Assembly (NCBI GenBank): GCA_022447225.1 | Contig: JAKVAZ010000017.1 | Coordinates: forward strand, 62,001 to 126,000 | Reading direction: 5' to 3' | Origin: Fuerstiella sp. | GTDB lineage: Bacteria; Planctomycetota; Planctomycetia; Planctomycetales; Planctomycetaceae | DNA length: 64,000 nt | Shown: one piece after another, positions 50,087 through 59,746 of the stretch | Layout of the letters: each line of letters starts with the position of its first letter | How positions within the stretch are numbered: the first letter of the stretch is position 1 | Program-made: the position numbers and the translations under genes | The notes under the pieces: model-generated | The model's database searches: none | What the model saw: only the letters and a program-made list of their open reading frames with translations | Told to the model about the DNA's origin: nothing

Positions 50087-50407
50087 TCACTGACCATAGA
50101 GCACCCCCAGCCAGACAGTCGGTTCGTGGGGTGTTGTCCATTCCACCCGGTGCTTTTGATACGCGGCAATGTTGAGGAAATCACCAGGCTTCATGTGGAG
50201 CGATTCTTCATCATCCTCAAACAGCAGCCTGGCTTCTCCTTTCAGTAACACAACCCATTCATGCCTGGGTTGATCGTACCAAAAATCTGCAGGGCTGCTG
50301 TGACCGGTGGAAACGATTCGCTCAATTCGAACATCACTGTTTTCGGCAAGGACTTCCACAAGTTCTTTGGGCAGCGAATTTGGAATTTCCTCAAACAGAT
50401 TGTTCAC
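50087..50407 (-). CDS. Small cupin-domain protein
   Basis: The 106-residue protein is a single cupin fold. RHEWVVLLKGEARLLFED at about 48-65 and LHMKPGDFLNIAAYQKHRVEW at about 70-90 correspond to the two cupin motifs, with His and Glu residues that could bind a metal. The start is GTG at 50407 with GGAGG 6 nt upstream. It is convergent with the beta-barrel gene. The substrate is unknown. Confidence 0.75.
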   Translation of the reverse strand: MNNLFEEIPNSLPKELVEVLAENSDVRIERIVSTGHSSPADFWYDQPRHEWVVLLKGEARLLFEDDEESLHMKPGDFLNIAAYQKHRVEWTTPHEPTVWLGVLYGQ

Positions 50408-50756
50408 TGTGACCTCCGGTTGATGTATTTGTGAGACGGGGTTCAGTCGAGAAGCAGGCGGCAGGAAACCATTCTGTACATGATTTCATTTGTCACAAAA
50501 AGGTATCAAGTGCATACAAAGGAGACTGGGTGGCGATGTTGTTTTTTGCAGCCATTCGCATACGTTTACTCGGCTGGTTTCTCAGCCGACGATTCTCTAT
50601 GTTCGAGTCATTGTACAACGTCAGGCCGGTTTCGGGTGTTCTGACGTCGTGTTGACATATTGCCTGCAAAAAATGCATCCGGTTACAGCAGCCTGCAGAG
50701 ACGTTGCGGAAGCAGAGGCAACCGTTTGGAAAGCAGGCCGGTAAAAAGTGACGACC
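50408..50756. other. Intergenic region without a clear gene
   Basis: This 349-nt region lies between the divergent cupin gene and the DUF1643-like gene, so it probably holds promoters for both. No confident -35/-10 pair was recognised, and the small plus-strand frames in it have no support. Confidence 0.45.
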
Positions 50757-51458
50757 ATGCAGCCATTTATTCCTGCCGAAGAATTGAAGCAGAAATACGG
50801 AATCTTCGGTCACTTCTATTCGGTCAAACTTGCTTCAAAGGAGGTCGTTCACTGCCGCAGCGTACTGGAGATTGTGAGTAAAGTCCGGATTCCGGCGGAT
50901 CGCCAGGCCGTTTCAGGATTTCGTCCTGATGCTGTGTTCATCATGATGAATCCCGGTTCTTCCAAGCCGTTGGTTGAGGTTAACAGCTGCATCCGTGTCA
51001 GAGCGATCGGCAGTTTACCCATCACGCTGGTTCCCACGAAGCCTGACACGACGCAGTATCAGGTGATGCGACTGATGCAGCTCCGAGACTGGAGCCATGT
51101 GAGAGTGCTGAATCTTTCAGACCTCCGCTGCTCCAGGAGTGTCGAATTCTTTACGCTCTTTGAGCGTTTGGAAGACGAGTTAAACTTTGAATCTCACAGC
51201 GTCTTTTCTGAAGCCAGAACCAAAGAATTGTCGCTCAAGATTCCGCGAAGTCGGAAAACTTTGATTGTCCTTGCTTGGGGGCTCAGTGACAGGCTGACCC
51301 CACTGATTGATCGCTGCATGACGAGACTTCCGCAGGGGAAGAGGGTGATTGGCCTGCTGAAGTCTGGTACAAGCAACAGGTACCGCCATCCGTTGCCATC
51401 ACTCCAGAGAGACCAGCGGAAATGGCTGGAACAGATCGTTCGGCAATTCGACGAGTAG
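50757..51458 (+). CDS. DUF1643-like protein
   Basis: The 233-residue protein has the segment DAVFIMMNPGSSKPL near residues 61-75, resembling the start of DUF1643 proteins, followed by an alpha/beta stretch and VLAWGLSDRL at about 172-181. No signal peptide or membrane segment is visible. The ATG at 50757 is used, and a GTG at 50748 is an alternative. DUF1643 members are uncharacterised, some found near mobile or defence genes, which is not seen here. The assignment is tentative. Confidence 0.55.
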   Translation: MQPFIPAEELKQKYGIFGHFYSVKLASKEVVHCRSVLEIVSKVRIPADRQAVSGFRPDAVFIMMNPGSSKPLVEVNSCIRVRAIGSLPITLVPTKPDTTQYQVMRLMQLRDWSHVRVLNLSDLRCSRSVEFFTLFERLEDELNFESHSVFSEARTKELSLKIPRSRKTLIVLAWGLSDRLTPLIDRCMTRLPQGKRVIGLLKSGTSNRYRHPLPSLQRDQRKWLEQIVRQFDE

Positions 51459-51792
51459 GCTTTGAGATCGAGACGAGTCCACATGCCTTTCTCTCTGAGA
51501 AAGCTGTGTGGGTGATGCACGCGAATTCTTCGTGAAGGTTTTTCGGTTGCAGTAAGACCTGTTGTGTGTCTGCGGACCGTTGACTCCGAGGACGAACGAC
51601 TGATTGTCGGGTGATCTTTACCGGTTCTTCCTTCTTCCCGATGCGCGGATGATGTGAGGGAGTTTGATTACAACGGAACGAACCGGAAGAATCCCCTTCC
51701 CTTCAGGTGGGACCGTCATCGTTCCTGTCGTCTCTGTCGATCGATTGACCGGAAGAATCACAGGGCCGTGTGGGAGGACTCCCCTGCGCGAC
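51459..51792. other. Intergenic region, convergent genes
   Basis: The 334-nt region separates a plus-strand and a minus-strand gene that face each other. It holds no convincing gene. No strong bidirectional terminator was recognised. Confidence 0.45.
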
Positions 51793-53340
51793 TTAATTCG
51801 AGTTTCCCACGTAGACAGCGAAGAGCCGGGCGTTTTCGTTATCGGGCCCTTCCCATTCGACACGGATTCGGATGGGGTGATCGATGTCCTCCAGACTCTG
51901 CCTCCCGCGCCAGGCAACCTGCTGACGGAGTGCCGACCGGACAACGGGGATACAATCCCCTCCCGAGTAACCTGGCATCGGTTCGAATCGTTCGTTCAGG
52001 ATCTCAACTCTGAGACGGCTTGAGTCTGACAGCCCGTCGGCATTGATAAAGACCTGTCGCCCTGGCCCCTGTGTTGTGACGGGACTGGAAATGCAGTGAG
52101 CATTCCGTTCGTTGGCACCGGGGGAAAAATAACCCAGGCGGTCGCGTGGCCAGGTGGCCATTCTGATGCCATTAGGGCCATAAGGCTGTATGTGATCGGC
52201 GTCGCGGACCAGGTGCCAGGCGGGCCAGACACTGTACCAGATAAACGTTCTGTCTCCGATATTTTCAAAGCCCTGCCCCTGAAGCAGTCGAGGTTCCGCA
52301 TCGTCCGATTCTTCAGCGTATGGAATCATTTTGAAATCCGGAATCGGTTCTCTGAAATGCACGGCGTCGTGTGATACGACCAGTCCCAGGTCGACGGTGG
52401 CGAATCTGCGATCGTTGGTTCGGTTGTGATACTGGCCATAAATTCCGATGACGACGTTTCCTCGATCCCAGAGACTGGCACCGACATGGACCTGTTCGCC
52501 CTGATGGACTTCGAAATCTGTGGGCGGTCGGGGAGGAAAGTTGTCGCGGCGAAAGCTGAGGTGGGCCGCCTGTGTCCAGTGGTCAAAGTCGTAGGAAGCG
52601 TAAGTGACCATCATTCGCTTCCTGCCACCTTTGATCGGGTGAGGAATCGGGCCGGCCTGACCATTGAGATAGTAGACGCCCTGGAAACGGATTAGTCCGC
52701 TCGGTTCGAGGCCACTGCCTCTGATAATGGGATTGTTAGACGATTCCGTCCAATGCAGTCCGTCCGGACTGTAAGCTGCTTTAATCAGTCGAGGATGGAT
52801 TTCACGGATCATTTTGTATCGTCGATCCGGATTGGGATCATCAGGTTCGTAAAGGACGAGGCTGACGACGCCGGGGACTGACGTTCCGTCGATTGTCGGT
52901 AGATTGTTGTTCGTGTTGCCGTTGTATTGCACCAGGCCCAGATTTGGTTTGGTCCATTTGACACCGTCTTCAGACACGGCATAGCAGACCAGTCGTTTAC
53001 CATTCCGATCGTAACCCGTGTACCACATGCGGTACTCACCATTGATGTGCAGCACTGTTCCATAGTAGTAGAGCCGAGGATGGTCCGGAGCACCGGGATC
53101 ACCTGGAAGAAGTACGGGTTTTCCGGGATGCTCGGGATCAGATCCTCCGCCCCGATCAGCTTTTGTTTTGCGACCCGGAATCAGGTTGAGGAGCAGCCCC
53201 TTATTGAAAGGCAGTGCATAGTCATCAAATGGGAAAAGCACCGTTTCCGGTCCGGAAGTCGATTGGGCCGACACACTGGAGCCGATCAGCAAACCAACAA
53301 AAACAAGCCCACTGAAGAAAGTCAGCCGTATTCGCAACAT
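51793..53340 (-). CDS. Secreted beta-propeller glycosidase-like protein
   Basis: The 515-residue protein has a signal peptide ending near SSVSAQ at residue 26. The body repeats units such as GEYRMWYTGYD, YAVSEDGVKWTKPNLGL and AAYSPDGLHWTESSNNP, typical of five-bladed beta-propeller glycosidases (GH32/43/117-like). Acidic residues in these units may be catalytic, but I cannot assign them. AGGAAA precedes the ATG at 53340. It lies 99 nt after the TIM-barrel gene, probably in the same transcript. The substrate is unknown. Confidence 0.6.
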   Translation of the reverse strand: MLRIRLTFFSGLVFVGLLIGSSVSAQSTSGPETVLFPFDDYALPFNKGLLLNLIPGRKTKADRGGGSDPEHPGKPVLLPGDPGAPDHPRLYYYGTVLHINGEYRMWYTGYDRNGKRLVCYAVSEDGVKWTKPNLGLVQYNGNTNNNLPTIDGTSVPGVVSLVLYEPDDPNPDRRYKMIREIHPRLIKAAYSPDGLHWTESSNNPIIRGSGLEPSGLIRFQGVYYLNGQAGPIPHPIKGGRKRMMVTYASYDFDHWTQAAHLSFRRDNFPPRPPTDFEVHQGEQVHVGASLWDRGNVVIGIYGQYHNRTNDRRFATVDLGLVVSHDAVHFREPIPDFKMIPYAEESDDAEPRLLQGQGFENIGDRTFIWYSVWPAWHLVRDADHIQPYGPNGIRMATWPRDRLGYFSPGANERNAHCISSPVTTQGPGRQVFINADGLSDSSRLRVEILNERFEPMPGYSGGDCIPVVRSALRQQVAWRGRQSLEDIDHPIRIRVEWEGPDNENARLFAVYVGNSN

Positions 53341-53439
53341 GTGTTTTTCCTTCCGTCAATCATTCAAAGACAATCGCCGGACCCGTTCCGGACGGACGCA
53401 GTCGATTCGAGTGTTCGGGTTTGTGATGTCAATCTCTAC

Positions 53440-55140
53440 TTAGTCGGAAGATTTTGAACTGCCGGAAATTTCGCGCACTAAGACTTCCAGATCAGCGACG
53501 GTCACGTTCCCTTGTTCAGCGTTCGAATCCGAGACAAGACGAAATTCAATCCGGTTGCCGTGTGCGACAAACTGGTCTGCCAGCTCTCCCTGGACAGGAA
53601 CAGTAAACGTGGAAAAATTCAGATCGTTCAATCGATCGCTCGTTTGGCGCAGGATATCCCCACGCACCGGAAACTGATTCAGAGTGACAGTGAGAGAATC
53701 TGCATTATCAAGACCAATGGCCTTGAAGCGAAGTTCGACCTGTTGACCGGGAGCTCCCAGTTTCTCAGCGATCCGAAAATTAAGATGTCCCGTATTTCCC
53801 GTTTTACCTCGCTTCAGGCTCACCACGGGACTCTGGTAGGAACAGCCGCACTCATTTTTTGCCTCCGGCTGTCCGTCAGGTGTTCTTTCTGACGGCCACC
53901 ACAGGGGAAAAAAAACGTACCGGCGATCCCCTCTGGTGACGTTCTTTGGATTTCGTAACTCCTGAATCCAGCTAAGCGCATTTCGGAATTGCTCGCCCGA
54001 ATAGTTTTCCACACGAGTCCCGTAGTCTTCGGCCAGATGCTGGTAATTGTAGGTCTGGATCCCGTCGGCGCCGGCGGCGTAGTAGTTGCTGGCCGCTGCC
54101 CGATAGATGGCAAGATCTCCGGCAATGTCGAGCTTTGTGCCGCCATCCAGAAACGGCACACTCCGGAACCCAGCCGAGTGGTGGATGGCCGGATAGACTT
54201 TGCATTCCGTATTGCTGAGCAAATCAACGAATTCCTCCACCGGCACGTTCAGATCGGTACGGACGTAGTAGGAGGGGCAGACATAGTCGACCAGCTTCTG
54301 CGTGGTCCACGACTTCAGGTCGAATCCCAAAAATTGACAGTCTTCTAAGGAGGGAGGAACTCGAACGCCCAGTTGCAGATAGTGTTTGCTTCGTGTCTTC
54401 GCTGCCTGGTTCAGCAGTTCGCGTATTCGTCGAGTGAATTCCGTCAGTTTGTGTGCGTTCTCAGGCCCTGTTCCGGGTGCAAACATGTGGCAGGCCCTCA
54501 TGTAGTCCAGCTCGATTCCGTCTACGTCATAGGTGTCGAGGAATTCTTCAATCCAGTCCAGGACTTCCTGACGGACCTCATCATGCGTGTAGTCGACTCG
54601 GGTCCCGTATTTTCGTCGTTGTCTCTTTGGCGTGAGATCTCCTTTCAGATGCCACTGAGGGTTATTGACGATGAAACGCCCTTTGGGAAAACGCTCATCG
54701 TCGTGACGGTCATTCATCCGCATTCCCATTATGAACTCCATGCCTCGCTGGCGGCACCGGTCGCTCATGATCGTTATGGGGTCCATGCCTGCATCGTAGA
54801 GCGGCTTCCAGTCAGGAAAGAATCGGTAGGACTCCGGACCCACAAGGTATTCGGTGATCCGGGAGCGTCCCACACTGCGGAATCTGTCCCACAGGCAAAC
54901 TGACAAAGTATCGACGCCCGATGCAGCCAGTCTGTCGACGAATTCCTCTTCCAGCAGGTACTTCATTCGGACGGGGTCGGTCTCCCCGTAGCAGAGCATG
55001 CCGAACCAGTTACAGTCGTCATTGTTATAGAGAATGCGGCGCTCTGTTGTTTGTTCGTGACTGTCGCCGAAGACGACGACAATCGGCAGACACAGGAATG
55101 CCAGAATACACGGGCACAACCGAAGTTTATTCCAAACCAT
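53440..55140 (-). CDS. Secreted TIM-barrel glycosyl-hydrolase-like protein (GHL10 type)
   Basis: The 566-residue protein has a signal peptide (LCPCILAFLCLPIVVVFG) near residues 8-25. The body has motifs of glycosyl-hydrolase-like family 10 / alpha-amylase-related TIM barrels: DVDGIELDYMRACHMF near residue 207, VDYVCPSYY near residue 280, and an acidic C-terminal part that looks like a beta-sandwich. The ATG at 55140 has AAGG 6 nt upstream and is preferred over a longer frame. It is followed by the propeller gene, so a joint role in polysaccharide breakdown is plausible. Confidence 0.6.
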   Translation of the reverse strand: MVWNKLRLCPCILAFLCLPIVVVFGDSHEQTTERRILYNNDDCNWFGMLCYGETDPVRMKYLLEEEFVDRLAASGVDTLSVCLWDRFRSVGRSRITEYLVGPESYRFFPDWKPLYDAGMDPITIMSDRCRQRGMEFIMGMRMNDRHDDERFPKGRFIVNNPQWHLKGDLTPKRQRRKYGTRVDYTHDEVRQEVLDWIEEFLDTYDVDGIELDYMRACHMFAPGTGPENAHKLTEFTRRIRELLNQAAKTRSKHYLQLGVRVPPSLEDCQFLGFDLKSWTTQKLVDYVCPSYYVRTDLNVPVEEFVDLLSNTECKVYPAIHHSAGFRSVPFLDGGTKLDIAGDLAIYRAAASNYYAAGADGIQTYNYQHLAEDYGTRVENYSGEQFRNALSWIQELRNPKNVTRGDRRYVFFPLWWPSERTPDGQPEAKNECGCSYQSPVVSLKRGKTGNTGHLNFRIAEKLGAPGQQVELRFKAIGLDNADSLTVTLNQFPVRGDILRQTSDRLNDLNFSTFTVPVQGELADQFVAHGNRIEFRLVSDSNAEQGNVTVADLEVLVREISGSSKSSD

Positions 55141-55466
55141 TTTGAACCTTATGAATTTTTCGAGCAGCTTGTTTTCCTGCCGGGTTGTCAATGCGCGGTG
55201 CAGAGGAGAATTCTCCGGACGGCCAGGCTGATCAGCTGTGTGCCGGCAGATTAAGGGGCCGTAATGAGATCACCAGCTGATACTTATCTATCGCTCGCTC
55301 CGGTAGTGATGATAGTCGCCGGCTGTACAGACCGCGTTCCTGTGGGCAGACCATCGACCACAAAAGATCCAAAACCGTAACCGCTTTCCCGCGTGGTATC
55401 GCACTGTCTGGTACGAGTCAGGTCGGTTTGGCCAAGGCTGAGAATACCTGACTTGATTAAACTTGA
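55141..55466. other. Intergenic region without a clear gene
   Basis: This 326-nt stretch between the TIM-barrel gene and the MlrC-type gene shows no convincing frame, repeat or terminator. Confidence 0.45.
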
Positions 55467-56945
55467 TTATTTCTCGGGAAGGATATCCACCGGGAATACC
55501 TGCCGGGTGCGTTTGGTATGGGGAAGCTTTGCAAAGTCATGGGTGTGGATGCCAGCCGCGTCGACGTTGTGAATGGAACCGGCGATCGGCTCAAAAGCGG
55601 CGCGGAAATGAGCGGACGACTTGACACAAATGTACTTCATTTTCGAACAGTCGATGCCCAGAGAGCGTGCGAATGCCTGGTCAAACGGCTGTTCCCGGGT
55701 ACACACGACCACGACCGATACACCCGCAATCCGAATCCATGCGGACGTTCCCATCGTCCCTCTGAGACCCGCATACATGGGTCCGTCGTAAGCGAATGCT
55801 CCGTCTGATACCGCAATCACTTCGGCTTCTGCCTCGACAGGGGCCCCCTGAACCGGTGACGACTTGCCACCGAGAGAGACCCGAATGCAGCCGCCGGTTC
55901 CGGCTTCATGCGCCTGCTTTGCAACCTGTTCGTCCACCATGTACAGCAGCAATGCGTCTGAAAGTTTCATGTCCAGAAATGTGCGGAGCACCTCGGTGGA
56001 ATCGCCCGGAGACCCACCTCCGGTATTGTCTGTGTGGTCCGCTAAAATGATCGGGTATTGGCTGATGCGTTCTCCCTCCGCCAGTGCATCACGGACTGAC
56101 AATGGCGGTGAATACCAGAGTTGGCGATTTTTCCAGATCCATTCACCCAGTTCGTCGACCAGGTCCTGGGCGAGTTGCTGATTGTTGTCCGTAACGGCGA
56201 TCACCGAACTGCCGACTTCCGGAACGTCAGACCATGGAAATCCTGTGGCGACTGTCATGCTGACTACTCCGGGACGACGCTCCATTTCGTGCACGCGTTC
56301 GATGACTTCGGTCCACGGCGGCTGACCGGTGATTTGACGTGCGGTACCCCAAAACATTGGCAACTGATGAATTGCCATTGTCGGCTGAATTTCACCTTTT
56401 ATTGTTTGTAAGACGATTTCTGCAGCTTCCTGGCCACGATCAGACATGTCCACGTGAGGGAACGTATCGTATCCCACGATCGCATCTGCGACTTCGACTC
56501 GTCGTTTCGTATGATTGCCGTGCAGGTCCTGTGGTACACCAATCGGGACGTTTGCACCGACGACCTCCCGGACGGCTGCGATGACGTCTCCATCCCCGTC
56601 ATCAATCCCTTCGACAACCATTGCCCCGTGCAGTTCCAGCAGGACTCCGTCGACCGGTCCTGCCGCCCGAAGCCGGTCGATCAGTTCACCCCGGATTGCC
56701 TCATAATCATCGCGACGAATCAGTCCTCCAGGAAACGCCGATGCTCTCAGCAGTGGAACAAGCTCGAATCCATGCTCGTCCGCAGCTGCGATGAATCCAC
56801 CGGTCTGAACATTTGCACCCCGAAAGATTTCCAGGATTGCTGCGCCCCTTACGATGCCGCGGCCGTGTTCAAAGTGGTTCAGGGTCGTTCGCGTATCCAC
56901 GCACGTACTTGTCTCATGAACGATTCCACCGGTTGCGATTCTCAC
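55467..56945 (-). CDS. M81 family metallopeptidase (MlrC-type)
   Basis: The 492-residue protein matches the MlrC/M81 family: GGIVHETSTC at the N-terminus, LLELHGAMVVEGIDDGDGD at about 101-119, and DLHGNHT at about 140-146. A central part has DHTDNTGGGSPGDST. MlrC in Sphingomonas degrades linearised microcystin, and most relatives are uncharacterised amide- or peptide-cleaving enzymes with a zinc site using Asp and His residues. The GTG at 56945 has AAGGA 8 nt upstream. It lies 223 nt after the ThDP enzyme gene on the same strand. Confidence 0.85.
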   Translation of the reverse strand: MRIATGGIVHETSTCVDTRTTLNHFEHGRGIVRGAAILEIFRGANVQTGGFIAAADEHGFELVPLLRASAFPGGLIRRDDYEAIRGELIDRLRAAGPVDGVLLELHGAMVVEGIDDGDGDVIAAVREVVGANVPIGVPQDLHGNHTKRRVEVADAIVGYDTFPHVDMSDRGQEAAEIVLQTIKGEIQPTMAIHQLPMFWGTARQITGQPPWTEVIERVHEMERRPGVVSMTVATGFPWSDVPEVGSSVIAVTDNNQQLAQDLVDELGEWIWKNRQLWYSPPLSVRDALAEGERISQYPIILADHTDNTGGGSPGDSTEVLRTFLDMKLSDALLLYMVDEQVAKQAHEAGTGGCIRVSLGGKSSPVQGAPVEAEAEVIAVSDGAFAYDGPMYAGLRGTMGTSAWIRIAGVSVVVVCTREQPFDQAFARSLGIDCSKMKYICVKSSAHFRAAFEPIAGSIHNVDAAGIHTHDFAKLPHTKRTRQVFPVDILPEK

Positions 56946-57168
56946 TTCTGTATCCTTTCATCTCTTTATCAAACTGTACGAGAAAATTTCATGGCCTGCT
57001 CAGCCGGATTTCAAACGTTTGGCCGCCGGAAATCCCGGCCGGGTATGATGCACTCAGGATGGCTGTCCATGATCGTTCCTGGAATTTGATGGTACGGGGA
57101 AAGTTCCGTCCTGCCGATCAGCTGCGTTAGCCTGAATTTTTGTCGTCATCTGATTTCAGAATTGTCAA

Positions 57169-58845
57169 TCAACGTGATGGAAGCCAGGCCTCCGGTGCGA
57201 TGCCCTCGATGTGTGTCTTGACATCCACAACCGCCGGCCTTCCACAGGATAATGCCTGTTCAAGAGCTGCGGCAAACTCGGAAGGATGGTTCACCTGGAC
57301 ACCAAAGCAGCCCATTGACTCGGCGACCTTGTCAAAATCAATGTCGGACAACATCCAGAGCTCATCCGATCCTCGTACTCTGCTGCCGTAAGTAGCCTCT
57401 ACCCCGCCCTGTTCCTGATTGAGTGAGCTGTTGTTATTAATAACGGTGACGGTGTTAATCCCAAAGCGAAGGGCAGTGTCCAGTTCTGTCAGGTGGTAAT
57501 ACACTCCGGCGTCACCGGTAAAGCAAACGACGGGACGGTCGGGAACAGCGCATTTGGCCCCGATCGCTGCCGGGATCCCCCAGCCCAGAGATCCGGAGCA
57601 TCGGAGGAACGTCTGATCGGCGTGTTTGAGATCGACAATTGTTCCGGCCCAGATTCCCGCGTGTCCGGTATCTGACACGAGGACTGCATCGTGGGGGAGT
57701 GCGTCAGATAATTCCCGACAAAGACGCTCAGGACGCATCGGGATTTCGTCAGAGTTGACCAGCGGAGCCACTTCCCCTTTCCAGTCTTTGACAAGTTGTT
57801 GAACACGCTCCAGCCATTGGTTGCGAGGTGCCGGTGTCTCGGCGTATTGGAGAAATTTTTGCAGTGATGCCTGGACATCTCCCTGTATACCCACCTGGAC
57901 AGGATAGGAGCGGCCGATTTCGGCCGGGTTGATATCAAGTTGAATGACGGGCGTTCCAACAGGCGGAATACGCCATTCATGGGTTACCTGGCCACCGGTG
58001 TGGCTGCCAATGAAGAATACCAGATCTGCCTCGCAGACTGCTTTATTGGCGCAGCTGCGTGAATACAGCCCCGGGACACCAACGGCCAGAGGATGATTCC
58101 AGGGAATAGCCATTTTAGCATTCAGAGCTGTGGCCACGGGAATCGACAGCTTTTCCGCAAATTCAACCAATACATCTTCTGCCTGAGATGTTGTGACTCC
58201 TCCTCCGGCGACAATGATTGGGCGCTGTGCCTCAGACAGGAGCTTGAGCGCTTTGTGAATTAATGCTGATTCGGGTTCAGGGCGAAACGGCGGAATGCGA
58301 GTGAACTGTTCTTCGACAATCACTTCCAGATCGGCTTCCTCATCGGCGACAATCGTCCCGTCAAGTGCGTCAAGATCCAGATGGACAGGGCCGGGAGTGC
58401 CTGTCGTCGCCTGGCGGAAAGCCTGACGCAGAAAGAACGGAAGTTCCCCTGCACAGCTTACATGGGCATCAAACTGAGTCACTGCTGAAAAAGGTCCCTG
58501 ATGGTCGATTTCCTGGTACGCATTTCGATGCTGTTTCATTTGCTCAAGACGACCTGTCAGCGCAACGACCGGGGAACAGGCCAGGTAGGCGTCCTGCAGT
58601 CCGGCTGCCAGGTTGGCCGCTCCAACGGACTGAGACATACAGACGGCCGGTCGGCGCCTGATGCGTGCATGGGCGTCTGCCATGTAAGCCGCGCCCTTCT
58701 CACTGTGGCACATGATGCGTCGAATCCCAAGCTGCTCGCAGTCACGCAGCACAGGATTCAACACATAGGGCATTACGAACAGATGACTGATTCCGTAGCC
58801 CTGAAACGTCTCACTGATAAACTGACTTCCGGTCATGCGTGTCAT
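57169..58845 (-). CDS. ThDP-dependent enzyme, acetolactate synthase-like
   Basis: The 558-residue protein has three domains of the thiamine diphosphate-dependent family. The N-terminal PYR domain has the catalytic Glu (E49 in HSEKGA). The middle domain at about 190-335 has VAGGGVTTSQA and QLDINPAEIG. The C-terminal PP domain has GDAGVYY at 444-450 and Asn near 470-472, binding Mg-ThDP. It could act as acetolactate synthase, a decarboxylase or benzaldehyde lyase. The ATG at 58845 is 10 nt after GAGGAA. It starts 13 nt after the SDR gene, so the two form an operon. Confidence 0.85.
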   Translation of the reverse strand: MTRMTGSQFISETFQGYGISHLFVMPYVLNPVLRDCEQLGIRRIMCHSEKGAAYMADAHARIRRRPAVCMSQSVGAANLAAGLQDAYLACSPVVALTGRLEQMKQHRNAYQEIDHQGPFSAVTQFDAHVSCAGELPFFLRQAFRQATTGTPGPVHLDLDALDGTIVADEEADLEVIVEEQFTRIPPFRPEPESALIHKALKLLSEAQRPIIVAGGGVTTSQAEDVLVEFAEKLSIPVATALNAKMAIPWNHPLAVGVPGLYSRSCANKAVCEADLVFFIGSHTGGQVTHEWRIPPVGTPVIQLDINPAEIGRSYPVQVGIQGDVQASLQKFLQYAETPAPRNQWLERVQQLVKDWKGEVAPLVNSDEIPMRPERLCRELSDALPHDAVLVSDTGHAGIWAGTIVDLKHADQTFLRCSGSLGWGIPAAIGAKCAVPDRPVVCFTGDAGVYYHLTELDTALRFGINTVTVINNNSSLNQEQGGVEATYGSRVRGSDELWMLSDIDFDKVAESMGCFGVQVNHPSEFAAALEQALSCGRPAVVDVKTHIEGIAPEAWLPSR

Positions 58846-58858
58846 CTTGTCTGATTCC

Positions 58859-59746
58859 TCATTCAGCTGCTGAGTCTGCGGGATTATTGAACGGATCGAC
58901 GCCCGTAATGAAATCATGACCGAGCAGCGGCTGCGCGGCAAAGAGTCCTCCATCGACCGGCAAAATCACACCGGAGATCCAGCGCGATTCATCGCTGGCG
59001 AGAAACACAGTTGCCCATGCGACATCCCAGGGAGTTCCCTCAGTTCCCAGAGGGACGACCTGACGTCTTCGTTCCTGATGGGCCGAATCGAAATCGACAG
59101 TATACGCTGAATGAAGATGACCAGGCGCGATGCAGTTGGCACGAATTCCGTCTCGGCCATGCCATGCTGCGGTCGTTTTCGTCAACATGTGCAGCGCTCC
59201 TTTTGAGACGGAATACGGAGCACCGCAATGAATGGCTGCAGCTATTGCGTCACATGATGAGAAATTAATGATTGACCCTCCCCCGGAATCAATCATCGCC
59301 GGAATTGCATGCTTGCTGGCCAGCATAGCGCTTTTAAGGTTGAAATCGAATCCCCGGTCCCAGTCGTCGTCGTCGATCCCGGAAATACGCCGGCTGATCC
59401 CTTCATTGCTGCTTCTGCCGCCGTAACCCAGATTGTTAACCAGTACGTGCAGACCACCATATTTCTGCACTGCTGCTGCGACCATAGCCAGACAGTCTGC
59501 ACCTGTTGTTGTGTCGCCTGTGAATACTGACGCCTCGCCTCCGAATTTATCTGTGATTTCGTTAACGGTGCGCACCGCATTTTCTCTGGACACATCGGCG
59601 ACGAGAACTTTTGCCCCCTCCTGGGCCAAACAGACCGCGGTTGCTCTTCCGGTACCGACCTGCTCTTCATGGCTGCCACCACCGGTAACGATGGCAACCT
59701 TGCCGAGTAGTCGGGGTTCGCGATTCCTGTTCTGACTGGTCTGCAT
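58859..59746 (-). CDS. Short-chain dehydrogenase/reductase
   Basis: The 295-residue protein has the SDR Rossmann fold: TGGG near 21-24, a longer than usual glycine loop with GTG at 31-33, NNLG at 104-107, catalytic Ser near 163-164, and YSVSK at 178-182 (Tyr178, Lys182). It should oxidise or reduce a hydroxyl/keto substrate with NAD(P). The ATG at 59746 has AGGAA about 8 nt upstream. The gene overlaps none and is followed 13 nt later by the ThDP enzyme, suggesting linked metabolism. Confidence 0.9.
   Translation of the reverse strand: MQTSQNRNREPRLLGKVAIVTGGGSHEEQVGTGRATAVCLAQEGAKVLVADVSRENAVRTVNEITDKFGGEASVFTGDTTTGADCLAMVAAAVQKYGGLHVLVNNLGYGGRSSNEGISRRISGIDDDDWDRGFDFNLKSAMLASKHAIPAMIDSGGGSIINFSSCDAIAAAIHCGAPYSVSKGALHMLTKTTAAWHGRDGIRANCIAPGHLHSAYTVDFDSAHQERRRQVVPLGTEGTPWDVAWATVFLASDESRWISGVILPVDGGLFAAQPLLGHDFITGVDPFNNPADSAAE

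Noticed and set aside
51618-52023. Short frames upstream of and inside the propeller gene's 3' end
   Set aside because: They overlap the strong coding signal of the minus-strand gene and have no ribosome site.
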